A DNA stretch of 64,000 nt from Tupaia tana (GCA_026018925.1 JAKSZU010000018.1:31496452-31560451), one strand, 5' to 3'; shown: positions 53,768 through 64,000, counted from the first letter of the stretch. Translations and numbers: made by a program. The notes: generated by a model not told the origin, from the sequence alone.

Positions 53768-54312
53768 TTTTCATGCAAAAGGGCATGCCCCTGAACGTAA
53801 GAGAGAGAAAGAAGAGTTAGAAAGGATCTCCACCACCCACAAGGGGCATGGTCACACTGTAATCCCTTTTTCTCAAATTCTCATCTTTAAAGAATTTTTT
53901 TGATTGGAGAATGCATGCACTAACCAGAATGAGAGAGACAGAGGGAGAGAAAGAGAGAGAGAGAGAGGGAAGGATAGGGAGAAAGCATCCCTTCAATGGG
54001 GCATGGTCAGGCTGTAATCCCTTTCTATTTCTCCATCCTGTCAGAATTTTGGGCATGCACACACACACACACACACACACATACACACACACATCCAGCA
54101 TCTTTTTCAAGCCACCAGGTCTGGGATTCAAACTGCAGTTAGTCATGTGGGGTCCTGTTCCCTTAACCACTGGACTATGGGGCCAGCCCATTTTTCCTCT
54201 AATGATATATCCCATCAGGATCCTGTCTACACACACATATGGTATGAATCCAGTGGGGCTGGGACTTGAACCTTGGTTTGCCATGTGAGGTCTGGCTTCC
54301 TCTGGCTACACT
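53768..54312 (-). mobile_element. Outer SINE, split by another SINE
   Basis: Left part 53768-53884 (GAGAGAGAAAGAAGAG, TCACACTGTAATCCC, CTCAAATTCTCATC), right part 54190-54312 (CATCAGGATCCTGTCTACAC, GGGACTTGAACCTTGG, GCCATGTGAGGTCTGGC). Together they make one diverged SINE. Confidence 0.75.
53885..54189 (-). mobile_element. Inner SINE nested in a SINE
   Basis: GAGAATGCATGCACTAACCA, (GA)n, CTATTTCTCCATCCTGTCAG, (CA)n, GTCATGTGGGGTCCTGTTCC, GACTATGGGGCCAGCCC. Same orientation as the host SINE. Confidence 0.82.
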
Positions 54313-54922
54313 AAAGGCTGTCCAGAATTATTCATTCTAATTCTTAATTCTATTTTCTTTACCATAAGAGTGACAGTAGCTTTACAGTCTATGTCTGATA
54401 ACTCCATTATCTGGATTTACCTGTGAATCTGTTTAACTATCTTATTCGTTTGGTCCTACCTCCTAGAATGTCTGGTATTGTGTGTAAAACAATCATAGAG
54501 GCTCTTGCTGTCATTCTCTTCTTTCAGGGAGTTTAACTTCTGGCAGACGCTTGGAGTTGAAGCAGATCACCTTAAACCAATCAGGTATTGAGGTGACTCA
54601 AAGCTGGGTCTCAGCCTGTCCATCCCTACCACTTAAATACTCGCAGTTTCTGTGAAAGGAAAAGTGGGATAAAATGTCAGGTTCACCTCAATGAATTTCT
54701 CTTCTCTTTGGGATATTGGTCCTTCAAGTCTGAGATGTTTGGTGTTTCTCTGAAGCTTTCAAACAGAATTTTTTTAAACTCCATTTTCTTCCTAGTTATT
54801 TTCAGTGAAAGAGTATGCTAGTAAACTCATAGCCCAAAGTGAAGGTCTGGCACATCTTATGACTTTGTACTTTTCTATATTTTGATACGTATCATTTTTA
54901 TTCTGGTCTAAACTTATTTTCA

Positions 54923-55154
54923 GGGACCAGCAGTTGGCGTAATGGCTATGTTGCTGGACTCCCATGTAGTCAACCACGGTTCGAGTCCTGGACCCGGTGG
55001 CTTAAACTCACACCGGGCGCATGTGCGTGCGTGCCCAAGATCCTGAGAGGAGAATGGAGGAGAAGGGATTGTGGCGTGGCCATCCCCCCTGGGGGGTGAT
55101 TTCCTGCTTTCTGTCTCTCTGTCTCTGTCTGTCTGGCGAGAGCACGTGCCCTAA

Positions 55155-55214
<60 letters not shown>

Positions 55215-55224
55215 AAAAAAAAAA
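54923..55224 (+). mobile_element. SINE class II, young, 52-nt A tail
   Basis: GGGACCAGCAGTTGGCGTAA head, CCACGGTTCGAGTCCTGGAC, A52 at 55158-55209. TSD TAAACTTATTTTCA at 54909-54922 and 55225-55238. Confidence 0.96.
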
Positions 55225-55344
55225 TAAACTTATTTTCATGGACTCATTACAAGATTGTAGATCCTGTGCTTATTGTAACTGATACAGAAAAAAGTTTTTG
55301 ATTCCTACTCTGCAACTTTTCAATGGAATAAAATTGATAATGAT

Positions 55345-55497
55345 AATAACAATAAGTAATGTTTATTCAGTGGTTATTATATGTCATAAACTATTCTCTT
55401 TTTTAAAAAATTTAAAGAATTCTTTTTATTTAATTTTATTTATCATTATTATTATTTTTCAATAATACAGGACACATGCACTCATGAGAGACGAGAG

Positions 55498-55536
<39 letters not shown>

Positions 55537-55690
55537 TGAGAAAGCAAGACACCAGGTTGAGGACTCAACCCACTGTAGGCCATGTGGGAGTCCCGCACCT
55601 TCATCACCATGCCATCTGCTGGCTGCAGCCATAAACTAGTCTAACTGCTTGTACATGTGTTAACTTACTGAGTCCTCATTAGCCCTAATT
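55345..55690 (-). repeat. MIR, split by a SINE
   Basis: AATGTTTATTCAGTGGTTAT, TATATGTCATAAACTATTCT left, TAACTTACTGAGTCCTCATT right. Confidence 0.8.
55398..55630 (-). mobile_element. SINE class I in a MIR
   Basis: TTTAATTTTATTTATCATTA tail, (GA)n 55500-55532, GAGAAAGTGAGAAAGCAAGA, GCCATGTGGGAGTCCCGCAC. TSD ATAAACTATTCT / ATAAACTAGTCT at 55386-55397 and 55631-55642. Confidence 0.92.
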
Positions 55691-55859
55691 TTAGTAACAA
55701 ACCTCCAGAATCGCCCCAAATCTCCCTGCCCTGGTCATCTCACCTTGTGTACTGCCTCTCACACTGTGTTGATCTTAGTTTTTATGGCCAATAAACCATG
55801 GCAGAGGGGGTAGTAGGTCATCGCTGAGATTAGGTTACAAAATACACTTTGGCTTGCTC

Positions 55860-56222
55860 CCACTATTTATTACCATATATCACTTACTCTCTCAGACTAC
55901 CTGGTCTTGGAGAAGCCACCTGCCTTTTCACAAGTAACCCTATTTTATGGAGAGGTTCAGATGGTAGGGAAGTAAGTATTATTTTGTTAACAGCCATGGG
56001 AGTGAGCCTGGAAGCAGAACCCCCAGCCTTGGTCCAACCTTCAAATGGATACAGCCCTAGCCAACTGCTCGAGTGCAACCTCAGGAAAAGACCTCGAGGT
56101 ACAACCGTCCAGCTAAGCCACTTCCAGATTCCAGACTCTCAGGAACTGTGATGATACATGTTTGTAGTCTTAGCTGCTAAGCGTTGGGGATATTTGTTAT
56201 GCAGCCATGGATAATTAATACA
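55860..56222 (+). mobile_element. MLT1-like LTR, sense
   Basis: CAGCTAAGCCACTTCCAGAT, CTCAGGAACTGTGATGATAC, GTTATGCAGCCATGGATAAT, TAATACACA end. The left limit is uncertain. Confidence 0.75.
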
Positions 56223-56395
56223 CAGAGATTTAGAAAAGTTCATGCAGATAGTATGTGGCCAAATGTTATTAACTTGGACTAATCAGGCAAATAGCTACTA
56301 ATTAGACTGTCACCCATTGGTATGAATGAGTCTCTTATCTGTTGTGGAAACAAAAAGACTACAGTCCAAACATCACAAATTAAAAATGAGATTTT

Positions 56396-56585
56396 TGGGG
56401 CCAGCAGGTGGTATGGTGGTTAAAGGCTCTGGATTCCCACGTGGCCAACCATGGTTTAAGTCCTGGACCTGGTGGCTTGCTTTCTCATTTTTTCCTTCTC
56501 TCTCTCTTTCTGTCTCTGTCTGTAAAATTGAAAAATAATAATAACAAATGGAATAAAATAAATAATTCTTTAAAAAAAAAGAGAT
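56396..56585 (+). mobile_element. SINE class I, first of three in a row
   Basis: GGGGCCAGCAGGTGGTATGG, GGTTTAAGTCCTGGACC, CTGTCTGTAAAATTG, AATAATAATAACAAATGG tail. Confidence 0.92.
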
Positions 56586-56589
56586 TTTG

Positions 56590-56731
56590 GGGAACCAGCA
56601 GGTGGCATGGTGGTTAAAGAGCTGTACACTCCTACATGACCGACCATGGTTTGAGTCCCAGATGTGGACCTGGTGACTTGCTTTCTCACTTTCTCTCTCT
56701 CTCTCTCTGGTCAAATTAAAAATAAATGAAT
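56590..56731 (+). mobile_element. SINE class I, second of three
   Basis: GGGAACCAGCAGGTGGCATG, GTTTGAGTCCCAGATGTGGA, CTCTGGTCAAATTAAAAATA. Confidence 0.92.
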
Positions 56732-57020
56732 GAGGGAACCAGCAGTTAGCGTAATGGCTATGTCTCTGAACTCCCACGTAGTTGACCGCGGTTCGTATCC
56801 CGGACCCGGTGGCTTAAAACTCACGCGGGGCGCGTGTGCGTGCGTGCCCAAGATCCCGAGAGGAGAATGGAGGAGAAGGGATTGCGGCGTGACCATCCCC
56901 TCTGGGGGGTGATTTCTCGCTTTCTGTCTCTATGTCTCTCTCTGTCTGTCTGGCGAGTGCACGCGCCCTGTAGCAAAAAACCCTCTCCAAAAATTAATTA
57001 AATAAATAAATAAATAAATA
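56732..57020 (+). mobile_element. SINE class II, third of three
   Basis: GGGAACCAGCAGTTAGCGTA, CCGCGGTTCGTATCCCGGAC, GAGAATGGAGGAGAAGGGAT, CCCTGTAGCAAAAAACCCTC, AAATAAATAAATAAAT tail. Confidence 0.95.
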
Positions 57021-57134
57021 AAGTTAAATAAATAATTAAAAAAATATTCTCTTGTTTATAAAGACTAAAATGTGGGAAGAAAGAGGGTATCATCCACCAC
57101 CCAGTGGCTAGAGACTCCTTCTCCCCAGTTTCTT

Positions 57135-57245
57135 AACATGTCTTTTATATATATATATATATTATGTAATATATATTAATACGCTAACATATATATTATA
57201 TATGTGTATATTTTATATATATTATATGTGCAATATATACATAGG
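57135..57245. repeat. (TA)n-rich low complexity
   Basis: ATATATATATATATATTATG and related TA-rich units over 110 bp. Confidence 0.95.
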
Positions 57246-57249
57246 AAGA

Positions 57250-57735
57250 CAACTTAATACATCTTCCAAGGTTAGCTTTGCAGTCTTCAGGGCAGGAGGG
57301 GGTCTCATGACACTCAAGACAGGACAGGAGACACATGATGCTCAGCAATGGAGAGGAAGGTGGATGTTTTAAGTGTAAAAAGCACACATCAGAAAACAAT
57401 TGGACTCTTCTTGATAATTGCATTATAGGTATATGTTATTATAAAAATGAGAAATTTAAAGAGTTCCCACTCTTCATACTATTTTTGCAACTATTATGTA
57501 AAGCTAAAAGTAGTATAAAGTTTAGAACAGCCATTAGAAAAATTGCCAATAATAGACATTCCAACAGTGTTTTGTGTTTTTCCAGTTACTTATTAAAGAT
57601 TTGCCAATTGTGGGGACTTTGGTTTTGTTTATTTGTTTGTTTTCTAATTCTAACAGGTAGTGTTTTTCTTTTTATAGAGGGGCTAATTTTGGGGTCGCCC
57701 TTGAATCTGGGCTTCTCCCCTGTCAATAGTAAGAC
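57250..57735. other. Unique DNA, no gene supported
   Basis: A 146-codon forward frame (57335-57775) ends inside the next SINE head and is not a known protein. Confidence 0.45.
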
Positions 57736-57754
57736 TGGTAAGACTGGTGGACCT

Positions 57755-58003
57755 TGGGACCAGCAGTTAGCGTAATGGCTATATCGCTGGACTCCCACGT
57801 AGTCGACCGCGGTTTAAGTCCGGGACCTGGTGGCTTAAACTCACGCTGTGCGTGTGTGCGTGTGTGCCCAAGATCCCAAGAGGAGAATGGAGGAGGAGGG
57901 ATTGCGGCGTGGCCATCCCCCTTGGGGGGTGATTTCTCGCTTTCTGTCTCTCTGTCTGTCTGGCGAGCACACGCGCCCTACAGCAAAAACCTCTCCAAAG
58001 AAA
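57755..58003 (+). mobile_element. SINE class II, young
   Basis: TGGGACCAGCAGTTAGCGTA, CGACCGCGGTTTAAGTCCGG, GAGAATGGAGGAGGAGGGAT, CGCCCTACAGCAAAAACCTC. TSD AAGACTGGTGGACCT / AAGACTGGTAGACCT at 57740-57754 and 58004-58018. Confidence 0.96.
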
Positions 58004-58019
58004 AAGACTGGTAGACCTA

Positions 58020-58750
58020 GCGATGCTGGAGAATAATGTGGTATGTGTCTAAGGGTTTTGTTTAGGACCTGCTCCCAGCAGGGTAGTCTCTATTCCTCAC
58101 TGACACCCAGAGAGTGAGTGGTCTGCCAAGGAGCAGGACCTCCATCACATGCTTCATTCTCTAGCAAAAGGGAGAATCCATGCAGTATTCTGAATTTAGT
58201 TGAAACATTTATAGGCAGCCAGATCTCAGTGCTGTGAGAGTCTCAGGCATGGCCTGATGGTGAGTACTAGCGCCCCAGGGATAGCTCATTGCAAGGAAGG
58301 CCTTGGGTGTTCCTTGCCTCCTCCTTGAGGCCCTACTCAATCTTTCCTTCACTAGGATCCCTTCCTAATCCTCTGTGATCATAGTGCCTACCCGGGTACA
58401 TCTCATTACCACCACAACCCACTTCCCTCTACCGTTTCCCATGAAGGCCCTACCTTCCACCGTCATCAGAGAAGAGATTCCGTCATACCAATAAGCGACA
58501 GTCTACTTAGTAGCTTATTTTCCGGGGGTCAGCTGCATTTCAACTGGGGATAATATCACAACAGGAATGTCACATCATCACAAAGGAAATCCAAGTGCTT
58601 TGAGACTGCTGGGTCGCAGCACTGGGAACAATACCGTGTGTGTGTGTCACACAGGGATGATTGGAGGGACTTGTAACAACTTTGCAGGGTATCATGTGCT
58701 CAGAAAGAATAACTCGATTGTATCCCCACTATTTCAACTCCAGGTCCCCT
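58020..58750. other. Unique DNA, possible L2 trace
   Basis: GGCCCTACTCAATCTTTCC and neighbours may be old L2. An open frame at 58567-58917 is not recognisable. Confidence 0.35.
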
Positions 58751-58754
58751 TGGC

Positions 58755-58895
58755 CTTGATGACAAGAGATCTTGGTTCTGATATTGGCGTTGCCACTGCT
58801 CATTATTCAACTTGGGTCGAGCCCTATTTTTTGAGTCTTGCTTTTCCCATCAGGAAAATGACAGAGTTGTGCCAGAGTAGTTATTTTCCAATGCA
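58755..58895 (+). repeat. MIR fragment
   Basis: GATCTTGGTTCTGATATTGG and GTCTTGCTTTTCCCATCAGG, AAAATGACAGAGTTGTGCC. Confidence 0.55.
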
Positions 58896-58964
58896 ATTTT
58901 TGGTGCCCTCTTACTAGATAGAAACAGAAGCATTCCCTCACAAGCAAAAATGGTTTTATACCTT

Positions 58965-59600
58965 TGTGGTAGGAAGAATTCTAAAATGGTCCCCACGGAC
59001 TCTTCCCACTCTGATGACTCCTTTGTGTTCTCTTTCCTTGAGTGCAACTGGACACTGGGATTTGCTTCCAGCCAGTAGAGCGTGGCAAAGGTGAAGGATT
59101 TTGCAGATGCAATTAAGGTCTCTAATCAGCTGATTCTGGGTAAATAAAACAGATTATCCTAGGAGAGCCTGGCCCAATCAGGCAACTCTTTAAATGAGAT
59201 GTGGAACAGTAGTCTATCTTCTCTATCTAGCCTCGGGGGAAAGCAAGCAGTCATGACAGCAGCCCTGTTGTGAACTGCCCAGGGAGGGGCTGTGTGGCTG
59301 GAGCCTTACGTGGTCTCTAGTAGCTGAGAGCAAGCCTTGGCCAACAGAAGAAAGCAGAAGCTTCGGTCCCAGAACTGCTGGGAACTGACTTCTGACAACA
59401 ACCTGGATGGTTTGGAAGAAGATCCCAAACTGCAGATGAGACCACAGCTGGGGCCAAGACCTTGATTTCAGCCTAGTGACATTCTGAGCATTGAATCCAG
59501 TGATGCTGCATCCAGACTTCCGAAGGAAACTGAAAGAAAATAAATATGTGTTATTTTCACACACTGTGTGATTAGTAAGGTTCTGTGCAGTAACAGAAAG
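58965..59600 (+). mobile_element. MLT1-like LTR, nearly full length, sense
   Basis: TGGTAGGAAGAATTCTAAAA start, AAGGTGAAGGATTTTGCAGA, TGCAATTAAGGTCTCTAATC, GGCCAAGACCTTGATTTCAG, CAGACTTCCGAAGGAAACTG, AAAATAAATATGTGTTATTT (poly(A) signal). The best-preserved LTR here. Reverse frame 59223-59564 is a shadow. Confidence 0.85.
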
Positions 59601-59604
59601 TGAT

Positions 59605-60000
59605 TACCAAGATCACGTGCAGCATGAAATTTTCAAAAGTTAAAAGTCAATCAACAGGGGTTTTTTTGGACAGATTCTTTCCCTTTCCCCATTTGACAGA
59701 CCCCTTACTCCATTTGAAATGAGAAATGATGAGTGATAAAATGACAAAGCTTATTTTCATCTCACATTCAGTTTTGTTTGAAATATTGTTGAATTTCAAG
59801 AATATTTGAATTCCTTCTGGTAAGCAGTTATTAATAACTTGATTTATAAATTTTGCTCACTCTTCAATTATATAGAGCCAGAAAGAGAAGCTTCACTTTA
59901 GTCTGTCCCAGAATGATTTTGTCTGGCAGGACACTTTAATGATGTGGTGGTCCTGCGTATACTCGATTTGAAATCCAATGTCCTGAGAGTTACAAGTATT
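59605..60000. other. Unique AT-rich DNA, no gene supported
   Basis: Motifs such as AGTTATTAATAACTTGATTT near 59827 could be regulatory; nothing firmer. Confidence 0.35.
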
Positions 60001-60017
60001 TTTTTTTAATTACAGTT

Positions 60018-60273
60018 TTTTTTTTTTTTTAGAGAGATTTTTGCTATAGAGTGTGTGTGCTCAACAGAGAGACAGAGAGATATAAAGCAAGAAATCCCCT
60101 CCCCAGGGGGGATGGCCACACCACAATCCCTTCTTTTCCATTTTACTCTTGGGATCTTGGGCACTCACACACACTTGCCCTGTATGAGTTTTAAGCCTCC
60201 AGGTCTGAGACTCAAACCATGGTCGACTACATGGGAGTCCAGTGATGTAAGCATTACACCATCTGCTGGTTCC
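60018..60273 (-). mobile_element. SINE class II
   Basis: GAGAGATTTTTGCTATAGAG, AATCCCTTCTTTTCCATTTT, GTCGACTACATGGGAGTCCA, ACCATCTGCTGGTTCC. AATTACAGTTTT / ATTACAGTTCT flanks suggest a TSD. Confidence 0.93.
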
Positions 60274-60514
60274 TTTATTACAGTTCTAAAATAGCTAAAA
60301 CTATGTTTTGAAAACAAATTTAAATAGAATGTTTAGTTAAACTCTCTATAAGGATTTCCTCCAAATCCTTCATCTCTGGAAGACACTGACAAAATCTCAG
60401 AACTGGCTGTTTACCCAAGGACTGTTTAGCTGCCCTTTTTATTGATCTGAAATTACTTTCCCTTAATCCGCATTCCTTAGCCCTTCTTTCAAAGCACTTT
60501 AGAAGGGCATGGGG

Positions 60515-60740
60515 TTACAAATATTCATACATATGTGCACATGTACATATATGTGTGTCTATACATATATGAGACATTATCTGTATCTATGTGGCATTAC
60601 ATATATTTCTATATATTGCGGTCATTACATATGTGTGCATGTTCATGTATATAAAAGGCATGATGTATATGCATATACGAATGAGGCATTGTATAATACA
60701 TATTTTATACACATAGATGTTTACATACAATTGCTAGAAA
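60515..60740. repeat. Degenerate ACATAT-rich minisatellite
   Basis: TATATGAGACATTATCTGTA, ATGTGGCATTACATATATTT, ACGAATGAGGCATTGTATAA: a loose unit with ATGAGGCATTAYATAT as common core. Confidence 0.8.
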
Positions 60741-61060
60741 GAGAATCAAATCTGTGAAGGGGCGGAGCTGAGGGCGCTAATGGTCACAGGGACACAGGCT
60801 CATTTGTGTGTGAGAATGTGGTTACGTTACATTTATAACCTATATAATTTGTTGTGAATACATATATGATTACTTCAGAATTTAAGTTACTCTCTTGAAG
60901 TTGAATTTTAATCCTCTGATGAATTTTCATGTCATAGTTGGTGGAGGAGACCATCTCATCAAGGGGACAAGGTCTAGCTATTACTAGATTATTCTAGAAG
61001 TCTGACTCCAGTAGTGCCAAGATACATAGTCTCAGAAAAGTTTTAAAACAGGCCTTTGGT
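60741..61060. other. Unique DNA, no gene supported
   Basis: No repeat or exon recognised. Confidence 0.4.
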
Positions 61061-61068
61061 TTTTATGC

Positions 61069-61310
61069 TTTTCTTTTTCTTTTTTGAGAGAGATTTTTTG
61101 CTATAGGGTGCATGTGTTTGGCAGAAAGACAGAAAGCAAGAAATCAACCCACAGGGGGACGACCACACTGCAATCCCTTCTCTTCCATCCTCTTCTCAGG
61201 TGTTTGGGTACACATGCATACACGCCCTGCGTGAGCTGGGTCTGGTACTCGAACTGCAGTCAACTACGTGGTAGTCCATCGTCTTAATCACTACGCCACC
61301 TGCTGGTCAC
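61069..61310 (-). mobile_element. SINE class II, slightly shortened
   Basis: GAGAGATTTTTTGCTATAGG, AATCCCTTCTCTTCCATCCT, GTCAACTACGTGGTAGTCCA, ACGCCACCTGCTGGTCAC. Confidence 0.92.
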
Positions 61311-61317
61311 TTAAGAT

Positions 61318-61490
61318 GGGATTTTCAACCTCAGCACTGTTGACACTTGGAGTGAGATAATGCTCTGTTGGTAGGGGGAATGTGGGCTGTCCTGTGCCTC
61401 CTTCGACGCTCAGCAGCATCCCTGGTCCCTACCATAAAATGCCAATAGTACTGCTCTCTTGACTCCAAGTTGTGACCCTCAGAATTGTCT
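61318..61490 (-). mobile_element. MER5A-like hAT element, antisense
   Basis: TTTTCAACCTCAGCACTGTT, GGCTGTCCTGTGCCTCCTTC, AGCAGCATCCCTGGTCCCTA, CCAATAGTACTGC. Confidence 0.88.
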
Positions 61491-61689
61491 CCCATGGAGC
61501 AAATTATTCCCAGCTGAGAGCCTGTGCTCTGGAAGAAACCAAACTTTGGGGCAGAGGAGCCATTGCAGAAATGACAAATTTTCTTCTTCTCTCAGACTTC
61601 TTCCATGTAGCATTCTGTATTTAAAGATCTTCAGTCCTCCTGAGTAGGAAAACTTTGTAGACTCTCTAGATCATAGTAGATATAATCCA

Positions 61690-61810
61690 TAAAACCTAAC
61701 ATTTCCCAAAATCCCAATTTCAGAAATGGGTAAACTGAGCCTCAGAGAGGGGAAAGAGTTGACACAGGGCACAAAGCAAGCCAAGGTCTGGGGTTTGCAT
61801 AGTCACCCAA
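61690..61810 (-). repeat. MIR fragment
   Basis: AATGGGTAAACTGAGCCTCA, GAGAGGGGAAAGAGTTGACA. Confidence 0.75.
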
Positions 61811-61852
61811 TAGACAAGCTCCCCTCAACTTTTCCTCCCTTTCTCTCAAGCA

Positions 61853-61899
61853 CACACACACAGTTGTGCAAACACACACACACACACACACACACACTG
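61853..61899. repeat. (CA)n microsatellite
   Basis: Two CA blocks split by GTTGTGCAAA. Confidence 0.95.
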
Positions 61900-62029
61900 C
61901 TCCCATCCTCTCTCTCTACCTCAGGAGTTCACTAAGGAGTGTGTTAGCCCCAAGATCGAGGCTAACTCAAATTTAAGGTAAGAAGGGAGGCTCTATTCCA
62001 TTGACTAATCAAATACACATAAAAGCTCT

Positions 62030-62365
62030 TTCTGAACTATAATTACGTTTGTTCACTCCTTGGGTTGATTTATTTTTTATTTTAATTGTCAGCCCTGCTC
62101 CACCATGATGCTAATAGAAATGTTATTGCGGCCAATATGCACTGAAATGATGTCTAAAGATTATTAATGAGAGCAATAAGAAGGTGTCTTCATAATAAGT
62201 CAGCATTAAAGGAGTAATTCATTTTACCTGATGTAATTGGATTGTAGCATTTCAATAGCCTGAGACTTCCTCCTAATTGGGATTAGCTGCAGCTTCCTCC
62301 TTTTAGGAGCACATTTAACTCTTCCTCTTCTACTTTCCAGTTTTTTATGAAGTAATTAAATGTGA
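62030..62365. other. Candidate conserved noncoding element
   Basis: Repeat-free and dense in homeobox-like cores: CTATAATTACGTTTGTTCAC, TTTATTTTAATTGTCAGC, ATTATTAATGAGAGCAATAA, CATAATAAGTCAGCATTAAA, GATGTAATTGGATTGTAGC, CTCCTAATTGGGATTAGC, GAAGTAATTAAATGTGAACC. Inference from texture. Confidence 0.38.
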
Positions 62366-62494
62366 ACCATTGGGCATTTCTAGAAGGGAAGCCAAGGTCT
62401 GAGTCGGTGCTGGGTGGAGAAGGGAAGGTGGCGGAGCTGCAGGCACTGATGGCCACTGTGGTCACTGGTGGTCACTGCGGATTGGGAACATGGT

Positions 62495-62890
62495 TCTTCC
62501 TCCTGCATTTTCTTCTTTCCTCCCCTCTCATCCCCTTCCTGCCTTGCCTCCTCTGCCTTGTCCTTCCTCCTCCTCTGCTGCCTTTCTCCTTTCTTTTGCC
62601 TTCTCATCTTTTCATCTCTTTTCCCTCTACTCCTCCTACTCTCCCCTCCTCCAATTGCTGTTCTTCTTCCTTTTCTTGTTTCGTTCCCTTCCTCTCCATC
62701 TCCTCTCTCTCTCCACCTTCTCATTGCTGTCCTTCTCCCCCTCCTTCTGTCTTCCTTCCTCCTTTTCTTCCTCCCCCTACCTCCTTCTCTTTCCTCTTCC
62801 TTCTTCTCTCTTCCTCTCCTCCTCCCATTCTTCTCATCCTCTATCTCTTCCTTGGTTCCTCCTCTCCCAGCTCACTAGGCCTCTCTCCTC
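62495..62890. repeat. Polypyrimidine tract (about 395 bp)
   Basis: CCTCCTTCT-type sequence with very few purines on this strand. It keeps several forward frames open (62362-62928, 62468-62878, 62490-63257), which are artefacts of composition. Confidence 0.95.
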
Positions 62891-63550
62891 CTTCAGGAAA
62901 GGTCTTGGAGAGCAGGATACAGAAGTGAGACTAAGCCATTCCGTGAGAGACAAGATGGTGCCCTCAGTCACCTGGAAAAATCGCACCGGCTGGGGAAAGA
63001 AGAAGGAAACTCCTACCAGAATTCAGACCAGGCACATAGCGTTTACTATTTCATTTTATTGTCCTAATACCCTGGAAAAGAATCATCATTTTTTTCTGAT
63101 GTGGAAATCAGGACACGGGGACAAAAGTCATGACAACCAGTTGCCTTCTCCATCAGCCTATTCAGGAAGTCAAGAACATCAGGGCAGATTTCCCCAAATT
63201 GTGAAATTTGTGGTATGGAAAAGGATTATTGGGCATGAAGAGACAAAGGATTTTTAGTGAATGTTTACTGAGTTTTATAAACTTTTTCTTTGAAAGTGTT
63301 GAGTGACTCTGTGAGAGTAGGAAAAACACTCTCCTGCCCCAAAGTGCTCCCACCCAAGACTGGGCTAGAAACAGTCATTGGGGTCAAGGTCATAGAACCA
63401 CACCCCACTTACCAGTGAGCAGCGAGGGAAGCAGTTGCTCAGTTATCTGTTTCCACAGTGGAACGTGGACTTTCCCCTGCTAGGATGGTAAAGAATTCCT
63501 GAACAAGTCTGTTCTCAAACTTTTTGGCCTTGGGAACCCTTTGTTCTTTC
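62891..63550. other. Unique DNA, no gene supported
   Basis: No repeat or exon recognised. Confidence 0.4.
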
Positions 63551-63567
63551 ACAAATGTTCATTATTG

Positions 63568-63728
63568 GGGCCAGCAGGTGGCATGGTGGTTAAGGTGCTA
63601 GACTCCCACATGGCCAACCATGGTTCGAGTCTCAGACCTGGCAGCTTTCTCTTTCACTTTCTCTCTCTCACCAAATTAAATAATAATAATAATATCAAAT
63701 AAAATGAACTCAATAAATATCTTTTTTG
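63568..63728 (+). mobile_element. SINE class I
   Basis: GGGCCAGCAGGTGGCATGGT head, GGTTCGAGTCTCAGACC, CTCTCACCAAATTAAATAAT, AATAATAATATCAAAT tail. TSD CAAATGTTCATTATTG / CAAATTTTCATTATTG at 63552-63567 and 63729-63744. Confidence 0.95.
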
Positions 63729-63744
63729 CAAATTTTCATTATTG

Positions 63745-64000
63745 AGGGAACTTTTGTTTAGGTAGGTTGTATCTGCTGATATTTACTATGTTACAAGTTA
63801 AACAGAAGAACTACTTATGCACTCATGTTTTAAAATAGAAATGACAAACCCACTACACATTTAAATAAATCAGCAAATCTAGTGAGATAGGTGGCTTTCT
63901 TTTACATTTCTGCACATCTTTTTACTGTCTGGCTTAACAGATGGCAGCTGGATTCTCGTTTGTTCTTGCATCGATCTGTTGTGACATCTCACATCCCATA
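63745..64000. other. Unique DNA to window end
   Basis: Nothing recognised. Confidence 0.4.

Noticed and set aside
57335..57775. 146-codon forward open frame
   Set aside because: Unrecognised, ends within a SINE head, no splice or promoter support.
62490..63257. 255-codon forward open frame
   Set aside because: It runs through a polypyrimidine tract; the Ser/Leu/Pro-rich translation is compositional and all three frames are open there.

Overview
This is a repeat-dense, gene-poor stretch of a placental mammal nuclear genome. I see no intact host gene with introns. The evidence is ancient mammal-wide repeats (MIR, L2, MaLR/MLT1-like LTRs, MER5-like hAT elements, L1M), two processed ribosomal-protein retrocopies, long poly(A)/poly(T) runs typical of L1-driven retroposition, and about 55 copies of tRNA-derived SINEs. 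The SINEs are not Alu, B1/B2, carnivore CAN, horse ERE or rabbit C repeats. They best fit, from memory, the CYN-type SINEs of colugos (Dermoptera, Galeopterus/Cynocephalus); that is an inference (about 50%) I could not check by search.

Three SINE classes can be separated by eye. Class I is short (about 130-180 bp): a head starting GGGGCCAGCAGGTGGC, box B GGTTCGAGTCC, a CTTTCTCTCTCT tract, GGTCAAATTA and an A/AAT-rich tail. Class II is long (about 250-280 bp): a similar head (GGACCAGCAGTTGGCGTAA or a class I-like head), a unique middle (GAGAATGGAGGAGAAGGGAT), a CTGTCTGTCTGGCGAG block, CCCTATAGCAAAAACCTC and poly(A). Class III is older and more diverged, ending AAAGTTTATTTACTT in reverse. Many class II copies keep CpGs, long A tails and near-perfect target-site duplications (TSDs), so they inserted recently.

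Layout. 1-8 kb: SINEs, a three-level nest (LTR-like repeat, mariner-like MITE, SINE), an L1M cut by a MITE and two SINEs, an interrupted MIR and a TGGA minisatellite. 8-13 kb: LTR relic, MIR, and a local rearrangement with one direct and one inverted duplication. 13-24 kb: mostly unique DNA with MIRs, class I SINEs, a SINE-split MITE, MER5A and a possible conserved element. 24-27.3 kb: a long antisense L1M riddled with SINEs and a MITE. 27-38 kb: MaLR-like LTRs, MIRs, L2 and unique DNA with a possible conserved element. 38-46 kb: a SINE with a duplicated head, a possible secretory first exon, an intact RPL7 retrocopy, an RPL37A retrocopy and L1M pieces. 46-50 kb: a tail-to-tail SINE pair, a young SINE, L1 ORF2-like sequence and an MLT1-like LTR. 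50-54 kb: the strongest candidate conserved regulatory element, a MaLR LTR and a SINE nested in a SINE. 54-64 kb: SINE clusters, MLT1-like LTRs, MER5A, simple repeats and another candidate conserved element.

Nothing forms an operon or pathway. The interest lies in retroposon chronology, the intact retrocopy, the candidate first exon and the candidate noncoding elements. Old-repeat family names come from recognised motifs, not from a database comparison.
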